The notes: generated from the letters alone by a model not told the origin. A stretch of DNA of 64,000 nucleotides from Bog-473 sp963736525 (GCA_963736525.1 CAVTPF010000002.1:62001-126000), one strand, 5' to 3'. Positions 34,217 through 42,788 are shown, numbered from the stretch's first letter. Numbers and translations are program-made.

Positions 34217-35778
34217 GCGCACCGGCGGCGAAGACCAAGCGCAGCACGAGGGCGGCCATGGGGCCCTACGGCCACGTCGGCAAGATCGTCGGGGAGCTCG
34301 ACGACCGCCTGGGCGTGGCCAAGGGCGGCCGCGTCTTCCTCGACAAGATCTTCCCGGACCACTGGTCCTTCATGCTGGGCGAGATCTCGCTCTATTCGTT
34401 CGTGGTGCTGATGGCCACCGGGGTCTTCCTGTCGCTGTTCTACGTCCCGTCGGCCGACCAGGTCATCTACCACGGCACCTACACGCCGTTGGACGGCCAG
34501 TGGGTCTCGAAGGCCTACCAGTCGACCGTCGACATCTCCTTCAACGTGCGGGGCGGACTGCTGGTGCGCCAGATGCACCACTGGGCGGCGGACATCTTCA
34601 CCGGGTCGATCGTGGTCCACATGGGTCGCATCTTCCTCACCGGGGCCTTCCGCAAGCCCCGGGAGCTGAACTGGACGATCGGCCTCCTCATGCTGATCCT
34701 GGCCATCTTCGAGGGATTCATCGGCTACTCGCTGCCGGACGACCTCATCTCGGGCACCGGGCTGCGCATCGGCTACTCCATCGCCGAGTCCATACCGTTC
34801 GTCGGGAGCTACCTCGTCACGTTCCTGTGGGGCGGGCAGTTCCCCGGGTCGGGCATCATAATTCCGCGCTTCTTCATCATCCACGTCCTGATCATCCCGC
34901 TGGTCTTGATCGGGCTCCTCTCCGCGCACCTGGGCCTGCTGGTCCGCCAGAAGCACACCCAGTTCCGTGGCGAGGGGCGCACCGAGCACAACGTGGTGGG
35001 CTCGCCCATGTTCCCGACCTTCATGGCGAAGACCACCGGGTTCCTCTTCATGGTGACCGCGGTCTCGGCGCTGCTCGGTGCCTTCGCCCAGATCAACCCG
35101 ATCTGGCAGTTCGGTTCCTACGACGCCTCCAAGATCTCCTACGCCGTGCAGCCCGACTGGTACATGGGCTGGCTCGACGGCGCGCTGCGCATCATGCCGT
35201 CGTGGGAGTTGACCGGGCTCGGCCACACCGTTCCCCTCGAGGTCTTCCTGCCGGCGGTGGTCTTCCCCGGCCTCATCTTCACCATCTGTTTCTTGTGGCC
35301 GGCCTTCGAACGACGGTTCACCGGCGACAACGAGATGCACAACCTGCTGGACCGTCCGCGCGACCGACCCAAGCGCACGGCCGCCGGCGTCGCCATGTTC
35401 GCCCTCCTCTTCACCTTGTTCGGGGCGAGCTCGACCGACGTGCTGGCCAACTTCTTCCACGTCTCGCTCAACGCCGTGCTGTGGTTCTTCCGGATCGCCG
35501 TCTTCGTGATCCCGATCGTCAGCGGGCTCGTCGCCTACCAGCTGTGCCGGGAGATGCAGGGCGTGCACGGCATCGGCAAGCGCAAGCGGGCCGTCATCGT
35601 GCAGCGCTCCGCGCAGGGGGAGTACAGAACGGTCCCGGCAGCGCCCCGGCCCGACGACGAGCGGACCGAGCTCGACCCCGAGCCCGTGCCGGTGCGCATC
35701 GACATCGAGCCGCTGACCAACGGTGGCTCCGGTGTGCCCGAGAGCTCGCCCACGGGCGTGCGCCAGGTCACGCGCTGA
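34213..35778 (+). CDS. qcrB: cytochrome bc1 complex cytochrome b subunit
   Basis: A 521-residue cytochrome b that oxidises menaquinol. Heme-ligand His residues appear in RQMHHWAADIFTGSIVVHMGR and in PRFFIIHVLIIPLVL followed by AHLGLL. The helix set extends into a C-terminal cytosolic tail of about 80 residues. ATG 34213 overlaps the qcrA stop. QcrB is the target of drugs such as telacebec in mycobacteria. Its stop overlaps the possible CTG start of the next gene. Confidence 0.95.
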   Translation: MSAPAAKTKRSTRAAMGPYGHVGKIVGELDDRLGVAKGGRVFLDKIFPDHWSFMLGEISLYSFVVLMATGVFLSLFYVPSADQVIYHGTYTPLDGQWVSKAYQSTVDISFNVRGGLLVRQMHHWAADIFTGSIVVHMGRIFLTGAFRKPRELNWTIGLLMLILAIFEGFIGYSLPDDLISGTGLRIGYSIAESIPFVGSYLVTFLWGGQFPGSGIIIPRFFIIHVLIIPLVLIGLLSAHLGLLVRQKHTQFRGEGRTEHNVVGSPMFPTFMAKTTGFLFMVTAVSALLGAFAQINPIWQFGSYDASKISYAVQPDWYMGWLDGALRIMPSWELTGLGHTVPLEVFLPAVVFPGLIFTICFLWPAFERRFTGDNEMHNLLDRPRDRPKRTAAGVAMFALLFTLFGASSTDVLANFFHVSLNAVLWFFRIAVFVIPIVSGLVAYQLCREMQGVHGIGKRKRAVIVQRSAQGEYRTVPAAPRPDDERTELDPEPVPVRIDIEPLTNGGSGVPESSPTGVRQVTR

Positions 35779-36662
35779 GCCAACAGCCGGGCCGGGTCAC
35801 CGCACGCGACCTCTGGGTCGCTCTCGAACCCGTCCACGCCGTCACCTACTTCGCACCGGGTTGTCGCGCCGCGTTGCGCGAGGCCGGGCTCCCGGGCTTC
35901 TGGACGGGTTACTTCGCCTCCCGGGCCGCGCCGCTCGGGCCAGTCGGGCCGGGACCGGTCACCGCCGCCTTCTACAACTTCCGCCCGGGCATGGTGGCCC
36001 GGGCCGTGCCGGCGTGCTGGGACGCCGTGGCGCCCGCCACGCTGTGCCGTGTCCGCGCCATCGCGGCGGCGGAGGCGCTCGGCGAGGTCTGCGGCGTGGA
36101 GGCGCGCTCTGGTCTGGTGGCCGCGCTGCCGTTGTTGCGGCGGGCGGTGGCGGGCTGTGACGGTGCCGGGCGGATGATGGCGGGGGCCAACCGGTCGTTG
36201 TGGCCCGTCATCGCCCCCGCCCTCGGCACCGGCGGCCTGGGGGAGGCCTGGCAGGGCTGCACGACACTGCGCGAGCACCGCGGGGCCGGGCACGTGGCCG
36301 CGTTGCTGGCGGCCGGCCTCGGTGGGGTCGAGGCCCACCTGCTCGCCGTGGGAACGAAGGGGATCCCGGCCGAGGTGCTGCGGGACAACCGCGGCTGGAG
36401 CGAGGAGGAATGGGCGGCCGGCCGGGCCGCCCTGGCGTCCCGCGGCCTGCTGCATGCCGACGGGCGGGCCACCGACGCCGGGCGCACGCTGCACGGGCAG
36501 GTGGAGGAACGCACGGACCGGCTGGCCGAGCCCGCCTTCGCCGCCCTCAGCGACGGCGCCCTGGCCGACCTCCACGGCGCCCTGTCCCGCTGTGCCGTCG
36601 CCGTGGCCGGGTCGGGTCTGGTGCCCTTCCCCAACCCGATGGGGCTGCCCCGGCCCTCGTAG
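35775..36662 (+). CDS. SCO6745 family protein
   Basis: About 295 residues. The N-terminal motif LWVALEPVHAVTYFAP and the later FYNFRPGMVARAVPACW match the SCO6745/SalK-like family of actinobacteria, whose function is not established. The frame has no ATG, GTG or TTG before the conserved N-terminus; the best candidate is CTG at 35775, overlapping the qcrB TGA in a CTGA arrangement, which suggests translation coupled to qcrB. A winged-helix-like segment (NRGWSEEEWAAGRAALASRGLL) lies near residues 205-225. The link with the bc1 complex is positional only. Confidence 0.65.
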   Translation: MSQQPGRVTARDLWVALEPVHAVTYFAPGCRAALREAGLPGFWTGYFASRAAPLGPVGPGPVTAAFYNFRPGMVARAVPACWDAVAPATLCRVRAIAAAEALGEVCGVEARSGLVAALPLLRRAVAGCDGAGRMMAGANRSLWPVIAPALGTGGLGEAWQGCTTLREHRGAGHVAALLAAGLGGVEAHLLAVGTKGIPAEVLRDNRGWSEEEWAAGRAALASRGLLHADGRATDAGRTLHGQVEERTDRLAEPAFAALSDGALADLHGALSRCAVAVAGSGLVPFPNPMGLPRPS

Positions 36663-36725
36663 AGGCGGTGCTGCGTCGACGCGCTCCGCTGGCCGGGCCA
36701 CCGCCGCGTGCACGCCTACGCGGCC

Positions 36726-37595
36726 TCAGCCGAGGCGTCTCGGGGGCGGCCAGCCCTCGACCAACCCGAGCTCCTTGCACAGCGCGCGCGACGACACCAT
36801 CTGGCCGGCGTAGCGGCCCGCGTCGGCGTCGTCGCCCAGCCAGGCGGCGACCTCGCCGGCCACGTCGGGCGGCGCGGGCACGTGCCCGGCCCCGACCAGC
36901 ACCTTGTCCATGCCCGACGCCCGCATGGACTCGGTCAGGGTGAGGCCGGGGGCGATGGAGAAGGCCCAAATGCCCCGGGACGCGAATTCCACGTGGCACA
37001 TGTCGGTGACCCGGTGGAAGGCGGCCTTGGCCGCGGCGTAGGCGACGCCCCACCCACCCGCGCCCGCCGGCGCCGGCGGCGTCGTGAAGGCGGCCTCGGA
37101 GAGCATGTTCACCAGCCGGCCCTCGCCGCGCTCGAGCATCTGGGGCAACAGGAGCTGGGTCAGGAGCAGGGGGTGCAGGTAGTCGCCGACCAGGCAGCGC
37201 TCGGCCAGCTCGAGGGGAAGGTCGAGGATCCGGTCCATCGTCCCGGGTCCCTGGTAGATGGCGTTGTTGACCAGCACGTCGACCCGACCCGCCTCGGCGA
37301 GGGCCACCCGGGCCGTGCGTTCGACCGACGAGCGGTCCATGAGGTCCATGGGCACCGCCAGGCAGGCCCGGCCCAGGCCCTCGATCTCGCTCGCCGTGGC
37401 GTCGAGGCTCCCGGTGATGGGCAGCGGCTCGGCGGCCGACAGCGCGCTCGACGGGTGGGCCCGCCCGTCACCCTCGTGCACCGTGCGCGCCGTGATCACC
37501 ACGTCGAAGCCGCGCCGGGCCAGCGCGACCGCGGCGCACCGACCGATGCCGCGGCTGGCGCCGGTGACGAGCGCGACCCTCCTCGCCCCAGCCAT
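36726..37595 (-). CDS. short-chain dehydrogenase/reductase
   Basis: A 289-residue classical SDR. TGASRGIG (near residue 12) binds NAD(P), NNAIYQGPG is the NNAG-type motif, Ser in NMLSEAAF and YAAAK provide the catalytic Ser, Tyr and Lys. Around residues 45-65 there is an insert compared with standard 250-residue members. ATG 37595 is chosen; upstream sequence belongs to the adjacent SDR. The substrate is unknown. It follows the first SDR with a 5-nt gap, so the two probably share a transcript. Confidence 0.85.
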   Translation of the reverse strand: MAGARRVALVTGASRGIGRCAAVALARRGFDVVITARTVHEGDGRAHPSSALSAAEPLPITGSLDATASEIEGLGRACLAVPMDLMDRSSVERTARVALAEAGRVDVLVNNAIYQGPGTMDRILDLPLELAERCLVGDYLHPLLLTQLLLPQMLERGEGRLVNMLSEAAFTTPPAPAGAGGWGVAYAAAKAAFHRVTDMCHVEFASRGIWAFSIAPGLTLTESMRASGMDKVLVGAGHVPAPPDVAGEVAAWLGDDADAGRYAGQMVSSRALCKELGLVEGWPPPRRLG

Positions 37596-37600
37596 CGGCG

Positions 37601-38368
37601 CTACATCATTCCGGCGATCTGGTGCCCGCCGTCGACGTGGAGCACCTGACCGTTGACGTAGGACGCGGCGTCGCTGCAGAGGAAGGCCACCACCCGGGCG
37701 ATGTCGTCGGGCGTACCGAGCCGGCGCATGGGGTTGGCCTCGGCCAGGCGCCGCTGCACGTCGACGGGCACGTTGGCCTCCGCCGTCGCGGTCAGGATGA
37801 AGCCGGGAGCAACGGCGTTGGCCCGGATGCCCACTCGCCCGTAGCGGACGGCGAGGTGACGGGTCAGCTGGTTCAGCGCGGCCTTGGACACCCCGTAGGC
37901 CACCCGGGTGGACTCGCCGATGGTGCTCGTCCCCGACGAGATCGTGACGACGGAGCCGCCGCCGCGGGCGGTCATGATCGGGATGGCGTGCCGGGCCAGG
38001 AGCAGCGCGCCGCGCGTGGTCGTCTCCAGCACCCGGTCCCAGACGCCGAGGTCGACCCCGACGGCGTCGGTGTCGAGGCGCGGGTGGCTCCACGCCGCGT
38101 TGTGATCGATGCAGTCGACTCCGCCGAACGCATCGACGGCGCGCGCGACGAAGGCGGCGACGGACGCCTCGCGGCGGACGTCGCAGTCGACGCCGACGGC
38201 GCGTCCGCCCGCAGCGGCGATCTCGCCCGCCACCGCCTCGGCACCGGCCACCGCCACGTCGCCCACGACGACCGCCGCCCCCTCCCCGGCCAGCCGCAGC
38301 GCCGTGGCCCGGCCGATGTCGGACGCACCCCCGCTGACGAGGGCCACCTTGCCGTCGAGCTGTCCCAT
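37601..38368 (-). CDS. short-chain dehydrogenase/reductase
   Basis: A 255-residue classical SDR. The cofactor motif is SGGASDIG, differing from TGxxxGIG at the first and penultimate positions; catalytic Ser lies in TISSGTS and Tyr-Lys in YGVSK. C-terminal PMRRLGTPDDIARVVAFLCSDAASYVNGQ is typical of FabG-like enzymes. The D-H-N-A stretch replaces the usual NNAG loop. It starts with ATG 1 nt after the stop of a possible 18-residue upstream frame. The reaction is unknown. Confidence 0.85.
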   Translation of the reverse strand: MGQLDGKVALVSGGASDIGRATALRLAGEGAAVVVGDVAVAGAEAVAGEIAAAGGRAVGVDCDVRREASVAAFVARAVDAFGGVDCIDHNAAWSHPRLDTDAVGVDLGVWDRVLETTTRGALLLARHAIPIMTARGGGSVVTISSGTSTIGESTRVAYGVSKAALNQLTRHLAVRYGRVGIRANAVAPGFILTATAEANVPVDVQRRLAEANPMRRLGTPDDIARVVAFLCSDAASYVNGQVLHVDGGHQIAGMM

Positions 38369-38369
38369 C

Positions 38370-38426
38370 TCAGGCCCCGGGGTCGGTGGCGGCGCGGGCG
38401 CGGCGCGGCGGTTGCTCCAGCGTCAT
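38370..38426 (-). CDS. possible 18-residue leaderless upstream ORF
   Basis: ATG at 38426 lies 7 nt after TACGAT (38439-38434 on the minus strand) and the frame ends with TGA 1 nt before the SDR start. The predicted peptide begins MTLEQPPRRARA. It could be a short leader peptide coupling translation, or simply a 58-nt untranslated leader. Nothing is known of its function. Confidence 0.25.
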   Translation of the reverse strand: MTLEQPPRRARAATDPGA

Positions 38427-38577
38427 GGCGGCCATCGTAGGTCGGCGCGGCCGGCGTGCCACTCGGGGCCGACGGCCCAACCTCGGGCATCGTAGTCCCT
38501 GACCTCGGACTCTGCCGTGCCGGCGCCGCGGCCGACCGGATTGGGAGGGCCCACCATGGTCATGGCAGCATCGCGGC

Positions 38578-39243
38578 ATGCGGGTCCAGCGCACCTTCGC
38601 CTTCGTGGACGTGTCCGGGTTCACGGCATTGACGGAGTTGGAGGGCGACGAGCGTGCCGTCGACGTGCTGACCGCCTTCCGTGCTCTGCTGCGGGACATC
38701 TGCGCACGCCGCGGGGTCCGGATCGCCAAGTGGTTGGGTGACGGGGTCATGTTGGTGTGCGTCACCACGCGCCCGTTGCTCGAGACGATCCTCGAGTTGC
38801 ACTACATCGTCGGCGAGGTCTCCGGGCCGGTGGAGACCGTCTCCATCCGCTCCGGCGTGACCTCCGGGGACGTCATCTTGATGGAGGGCGACGACTACGT
38901 GGGCCACTGCGTGAACGTGGCCGCGCGCCTGTGCGACCTGGCGGCCGCCGGTGAGGCGCTCGCCGCCCCGGCGGTCATGGAGCACCTGCCCAGCTGGGGC
39001 TTGGCCACGGCGACCACCCATGTCTCCCTGCGCGGCGTCGAGAAACCGGTGCCGGCGTCGAGCATCCACATCGCCCCCAGTACGGCGGACGACCAGCTGC
39101 GCGACCCCATCTGCGGCCTCCCGCTGAGCCACGACACGGCCGAGGAGATCGCCCACGACGTCCGGGGTTCGGTCGTCCTGTTCTGCTCGCCGGGCTGCGT
39201 CGACACCTGGCGCCGGCGGCCCGCGCCCCCTACCACCCGCTGA
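38578..39243 (+). CDS. class III nucleotide cyclase with C-terminal YHS-type metal domain
   Basis: A 221-residue protein. Residues 5-165 form a class III adenylate/guanylate cyclase domain with metal Asp residues at 11 (FVDVSGFT) and 55 (KWLGDGV), Lys51 in the substrate-specifying place, and VNVAARL providing Asn and Arg. Residues about 175-215 (DPICGLPLS, then FCSPGC) fit a YHS/TRASH metal-binding domain with three cysteines. A cyclase linked to a metal-binding domain suggests control by metal or redox state, which is inference. ATG 38578 has no strong ribosome site. Confidence 0.8.
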   Translation: MRVQRTFAFVDVSGFTALTELEGDERAVDVLTAFRALLRDICARRGVRIAKWLGDGVMLVCVTTRPLLETILELHYIVGEVSGPVETVSIRSGVTSGDVILMEGDDYVGHCVNVAARLCDLAAAGEALAAPAVMEHLPSWGLATATTHVSLRGVEKPVPASSIHIAPSTADDQLRDPICGLPLSHDTAEEIAHDVRGSVVLFCSPGCVDTWRRRPAPPTTR

Positions 39244-39260
39244 CCCGCCGGCCGGCGGGT
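39243..39260 (+). terminator. perfect palindrome after cyclase-YHS gene
   Basis: ACCCGCCGGCCGGCGGGT begins at the last base of the stop codon and forms a 7-bp stem with a GGCC loop. No T run follows directly; it may act as a terminator or stabilise the 3' end. Confidence 0.45.
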
Positions 39261-39378
39261 CGCCAGCGGCGGGCCCTTCACCTGGCCGGATTCGCGGCGT
39301 CCGAATTCGGTCTCAACCGGCTTTTTCGATCTGCCGATACCAACGGTGCCAGAGGGGGAGGAACCGGAGAGCCGGCCT

Positions 39379-40488
39379 ATGCCGCGACGCCCAGCACCAG
39401 CCATGTCATCCACCCTGGCCGACTTCTGGCGGAACTACGTCTACATCGGCGTCCTGACCTACAGCATGGGGGCCGTCGCGGTCCTCATCTATTCGTTCAC
39501 CACCCCGGGCCCCCACCGCCAGCTCATGGTGGCCCTGGGATCCATCAGCCTGCTCGCTTCCGTCGGCCCGTTCCGCGTGGTGGGGCTGCGCCTGGTGTCC
39601 ACGCGCTGGTCCAAGACCTTCTTCACCTCCTGGGCCGCCAGCACCTTCTTGTTCATCGCCCTCGGCGCCATCCTCGACGGCGGTGTCCGGAGCCCCCTGT
39701 CCTATTTCCTCGTGCTGCCCATGCTCTTCGCCGGCCTGGCCTACTCGGCGGGGACGGTCTCGCTGCTGGCGGGCGTGGGGGTCCTGACCACCGTGGCCGT
39801 CGGCCTCCTCACCCCCCACCAGAGCTGGTCCGACACCGCCTTCCTCGCCGTCGCGATGGTCATCGCCGGCGCGATCACGGCGGTTGCGGCGCTCAACCGC
39901 GACCACCTCATGAGCCAGCTGATGGACGCGGCCAGTCTCGACGCGCTCACCGGGTGCCTCAGCCGCGGCGCGTTTCAGGAGCGACTCGACCACGAATGCA
40001 AGCTGGCGCGGCGCCACCGGACCTCGCTCAGCCTGATCGTGGCGGACATGGACAATCTCAAGACGTTGAACGACTCGGGGGGCCATCGCTCGGGCGACCG
40101 GGCACTCCGGTCGCTGGCCGCAGTGCTGAGCCAGGAGGCCCGGGGGACGGACGTGGTGGGCCGGCTGGGCGGGGACGAGTTCGCCATGCTGCTGCACGCG
40201 ACCGACCAGGATTCCGCCTTGGCCGTGGCGACCCGCCTGAAGGACGCGCTCCACGCCTCGACCGACTCCGAGTCGGTGACGGCCAGCCTCGGCGTGAGCG
40301 CGTGGCTCGGGCCGGACGACCGGGCCGACGAGCTCCTGCGCCGGGCCGACGAGGCCCTCTACACCGCCAAGCGGGCGGGCCGCGACCGCTTGGCGGTGTG
40401 GGAACCGCCTGTCTCGGACTCCCACGCCGGGTCGTCCCGTCTCGGCCGCCGCCCCCGGCGCATCGTCTCGAGCACCGGACGGGTCTAG
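39379..40488 (+). CDS. membrane GGDEF diguanylate cyclase
   Basis: A 369-residue protein with six hydrophobic helices (about 10-170) and a C-terminal GGDEF domain (about 180-340) that makes cyclic di-GMP from GTP. The active-site GGDEF lies at 264-268 and the inhibitory I-site RGTD at 255-258, five residues upstream, so product inhibition is expected. SLDALTGCLSRGAF is the standard domain start. ATG 39379 is chosen because GGAGAG lies 7 nt upstream; GTG 39346 is an alternative. The membrane sensor is of no recognised MASE type. Confidence 0.88.
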   Translation: MPRRPAPAMSSTLADFWRNYVYIGVLTYSMGAVAVLIYSFTTPGPHRQLMVALGSISLLASVGPFRVVGLRLVSTRWSKTFFTSWAASTFLFIALGAILDGGVRSPLSYFLVLPMLFAGLAYSAGTVSLLAGVGVLTTVAVGLLTPHQSWSDTAFLAVAMVIAGAITAVAALNRDHLMSQLMDAASLDALTGCLSRGAFQERLDHECKLARRHRTSLSLIVADMDNLKTLNDSGGHRSGDRALRSLAAVLSQEARGTDVVGRLGGDEFAMLLHATDQDSALAVATRLKDALHASTDSESVTASLGVSAWLGPDDRADELLRRADEALYTAKRAGRDRLAVWEPPVSDSHAGSSRLGRRPRRIVSSTGRV

Positions 40489-40659
40489 GGATCCCGGGCC
40501 GGGGGACGTTCCCACAGGCGGTCCCGGGCGCACCGCAGGCGAAGTGTGACGTGCCGGTGACCCGGTCGGGGCGGCTCCGCGTGGCGCTTCCGCCGGAGCA
40601 ACGCAGATGTCACAATTCCCGGATGCGGCGCCGGCGAGCAGCCGAATCGGCCTAGCGAC

Positions 40660-42003
40660 ATGTTGACCCCGCCACCCATTGAGTTCGTCGTGCGCGACGG
40701 TGTGCACATCGCCTACCAGGTGGCCGGTGCGGGGCCACCCGACATCGTCTTCGTCGGCGGGTCGATGGCCATGTCGGTGCAATGGGAGGAGCCCGCCCGC
40801 GCCAAGGGGCTGCGGCGGATGGCCAGCTTCGCCCGCCTCGTCACCTACGACCAGCAGGGCATGGGGCATTCGGACCGCATGGACCTCTCGATGCCGCCGA
40901 CCCTCCATGACCTGGTGCTGGACCTCGAGGCGGTGATCGTGGCGGCCGGGATCACCGATCCCGTCCTCTTCGGCACGCACAACGGTGGGGCGGTCGCCGC
41001 CGTGTACGCCACCCGCCACCCGGTGCGCCAACTCGTCCTGTGCAACACCTGGGCCCGCCTGGAGGAAGCCGACGACTTCCCGATCGGGTTCGCCGCACCC
41101 CTCCTCGACCGCATGGCCGAGCGCTACGAGACCGAGTGGGGCGCCGGACGGATTTCGAACCAGTACGCGTCGCACCGGGGCGACACGCCGCCGCTCCGCT
41201 ACGAGCTGGCCACGACCAACCACAACCAGCTGGCCCACCTCTTCGAGATCAATCGCACGTACGACATCCGCTCGTACCTCCCCCAGATCTCGGTTCCCAC
41301 CCTCGTGATCCATCTGGAGGACAACATGAGCATCCCGGCCGCCCACGGCGAGTACATCGCCGGGCAGATCCCCGGCGCGCGACTCGTCCTCGTGCCCGGC
41401 GCCGACCACCTCTTCCTGCGCAACTTCGCCACCCCCGTGATCGACGAGGTGGAGCAATTCGTGACCGGTCACCGCACGCCGTTCGCCGACCGGTTGCGGA
41501 CGACCATGTTGTTCACCGACATCGTCGATTCCACGGCGTTGGCGGCGCGGCTGGGCGACGAGGCGTGGAGCGCGCTGATCGACGAGCACAACGACCGGGT
41601 GCACCGCCTGGTCGTCGCGTACGGCGGTGACGAGGTGAAGAGCACCGGTGACGGGTTCCTGGTCGCGTTCGACGAACCGGAGCCGGCCGTCCGCTGCGCC
41701 TGCGCCTGCATGGACGCGGTGCGCGACCTCGGGTTGGCGCTGCGGGCCGGTGTCCACCTCGGCGAGGTGACCCGCATGGGGAAGAACGACCTTTCCGGCC
41801 TGGCCGTGCACTTCGCCCAGCGGCTCTGCGGGCGCGCCGAGGGTGGCCAGGTGCTGGTGTCGGCCGCCGTCCGGCAGGGCTGCGCGGGCTCGGGCATCGG
41901 GTTCGACGACCGTGGGAAGGCGGAGCTGAGAGGCATCCCCGGCAAATGGGAGATCTTCGAGGCCCGCGCGGAGTCCGGGGGACGACCCGTCGGCGGGGAT
42001 TGA
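40660..42003 (+). CDS. alpha/beta-hydrolase fused to class III nucleotide cyclase
   Basis: A 447-residue fusion with the domain order of mycobacterial Rv1900c. Residues 15-270 are an alpha/beta-hydrolase fold, but the nucleophile elbow GxSxGG reads GTHNGG, with His107 where Ser is expected; the late His motif PGADHLF remains. Residues about 280-435 are a cyclase domain with metal Asp in LFTDIVDST and KSTGDGF and the Lys before the second. The hydrolase part is probably a sensor rather than an enzyme (inference). The preceding 171 nt hold a possible 10-codon ORF at 40623 but no clear ribosome site. Confidence 0.82.
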   Translation: MLTPPPIEFVVRDGVHIAYQVAGAGPPDIVFVGGSMAMSVQWEEPARAKGLRRMASFARLVTYDQQGMGHSDRMDLSMPPTLHDLVLDLEAVIVAAGITDPVLFGTHNGGAVAAVYATRHPVRQLVLCNTWARLEEADDFPIGFAAPLLDRMAERYETEWGAGRISNQYASHRGDTPPLRYELATTNHNQLAHLFEINRTYDIRSYLPQISVPTLVIHLEDNMSIPAAHGEYIAGQIPGARLVLVPGADHLFLRNFATPVIDEVEQFVTGHRTPFADRLRTTMLFTDIVDSTALAARLGDEAWSALIDEHNDRVHRLVVAYGGDEVKSTGDGFLVAFDEPEPAVRCACACMDAVRDLGLALRAGVHLGEVTRMGKNDLSGLAVHFAQRLCGRAEGGQVLVSAAVRQGCAGSGIGFDDRGKAELRGIPGKWEIFEARAESGGRPVGGD

Positions 42004-42029
42004 CATGTGACTAAAAGGTCACATATAGT
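42000..42029 (+). promoter_or_regulatory. sigma-70-type promoter with palindromic operator
   Basis: TTGACA at 42000-42005 and TATAGT at 42024-42029 are separated by 18 bp. The spacer holds the perfect inverted repeat ATGTGAC (42005-42011) / GTCACAT (42018-42024). The start codon lies 6 nt after the -10, so the mRNA should be leaderless. Autoregulation by the ArsR-type product is the obvious inference. Confidence 0.7.
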
Positions 42030-42035
42030 GCAGGG

Positions 42036-42788
42036 GTGGATGAAGTGTTCAGGGCCCTGGCCGACCCCACCCGGCGAAGCTTGCTCGACGAGCTGTTCCG
42101 CGAGGACGGGCAGAGCCTGAGCATGTTGGAGGAGAGGTTCTCCATGTCGCGCTTCGGCGTCATGAAGCACCTCAAGCAGCTGGAAGGGGCCGGGCTGGTC
42201 GTCACGAGGCGACGGGGGCGCGAGAAGCTCCACTTCCTCAACCCCGTCCCGATCCGGCTCATCCACGACCGCTGGGTCAGCAAGTACTCGGAGCCCTGGG
42301 TGGCAGGGCTCAGCGAGATCAAGGACAGACTGGAGAGGCAGATGGAAAAGGTGTACGAGATCTTCATCAAGACCACGCCCGAGCGCCTGTGGGAGGCGAT
42401 CGTCGACCCCGAGATCCGGGCCAAGTACAACTTCGGGGCCGCGGTGAACTCGGAGTGGAAGGTCGGCTCGCCCATCAGCGTCGACGTGGCCAAGCACGGG
42501 ATCCACCTGGGCGAGGGCGAGGTGCTCGACGTCGACCCGCCCCGCCGGCTGGTCCACACCATGGCCGCCCTGTGGGACGACGACGTGCGGGCCGAGGGCT
42601 TCTCGCGCGTCACGTGGGAGATCGAGTCGGTGGGCGACTCGTGTCACCTCACGCTGACCCACGATCAGTTGCGCGATGGTGCGAACGCCCAGATCTTCGG
42701 CGGCTGGCCGATGGTGCTCTCGGGCCTCAAGACCTGGCTCGAGACGGGCGAGCTGCTGACCACGCCCGGGTCGTTGATGTACGCCTGA
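42036..42788 (+). CDS. ArsR-type regulator fused to SRPBCC (AHSA1) domain
   Basis: A 250-residue protein. Residues 1-85 form a winged helix of the ArsR class (FRALADPTRRSLLDEL, MSRFGVMKHLKQLEGAGLV) without metal-binding Cys residues. Residues about 105-245 form an AHSA1-type SRPBCC ligand-binding domain (KVYEIFIKTTPERLWEAIVDPEI). The pairing suggests a repressor that senses a hydrophobic small molecule. The GTG start sits 6 nt after a -10 box. Its end overlaps the MFS gene by 62 bp on the other strand; these two may be regulator and target. Confidence 0.85.
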   Translation: MDEVFRALADPTRRSLLDELFREDGQSLSMLEERFSMSRFGVMKHLKQLEGAGLVVTRRRGREKLHFLNPVPIRLIHDRWVSKYSEPWVAGLSEIKDRLERQMEKVYEIFIKTTPERLWEAIVDPEIRAKYNFGAAVNSEWKVGSPISVDVAKHGIHLGEGEVLDVDPPRRLVHTMAALWDDDVRAEGFSRVTWEIESVGDSCHLTLTHDQLRDGANAQIFGGWPMVLSGLKTWLETGELLTTPGSLMYA

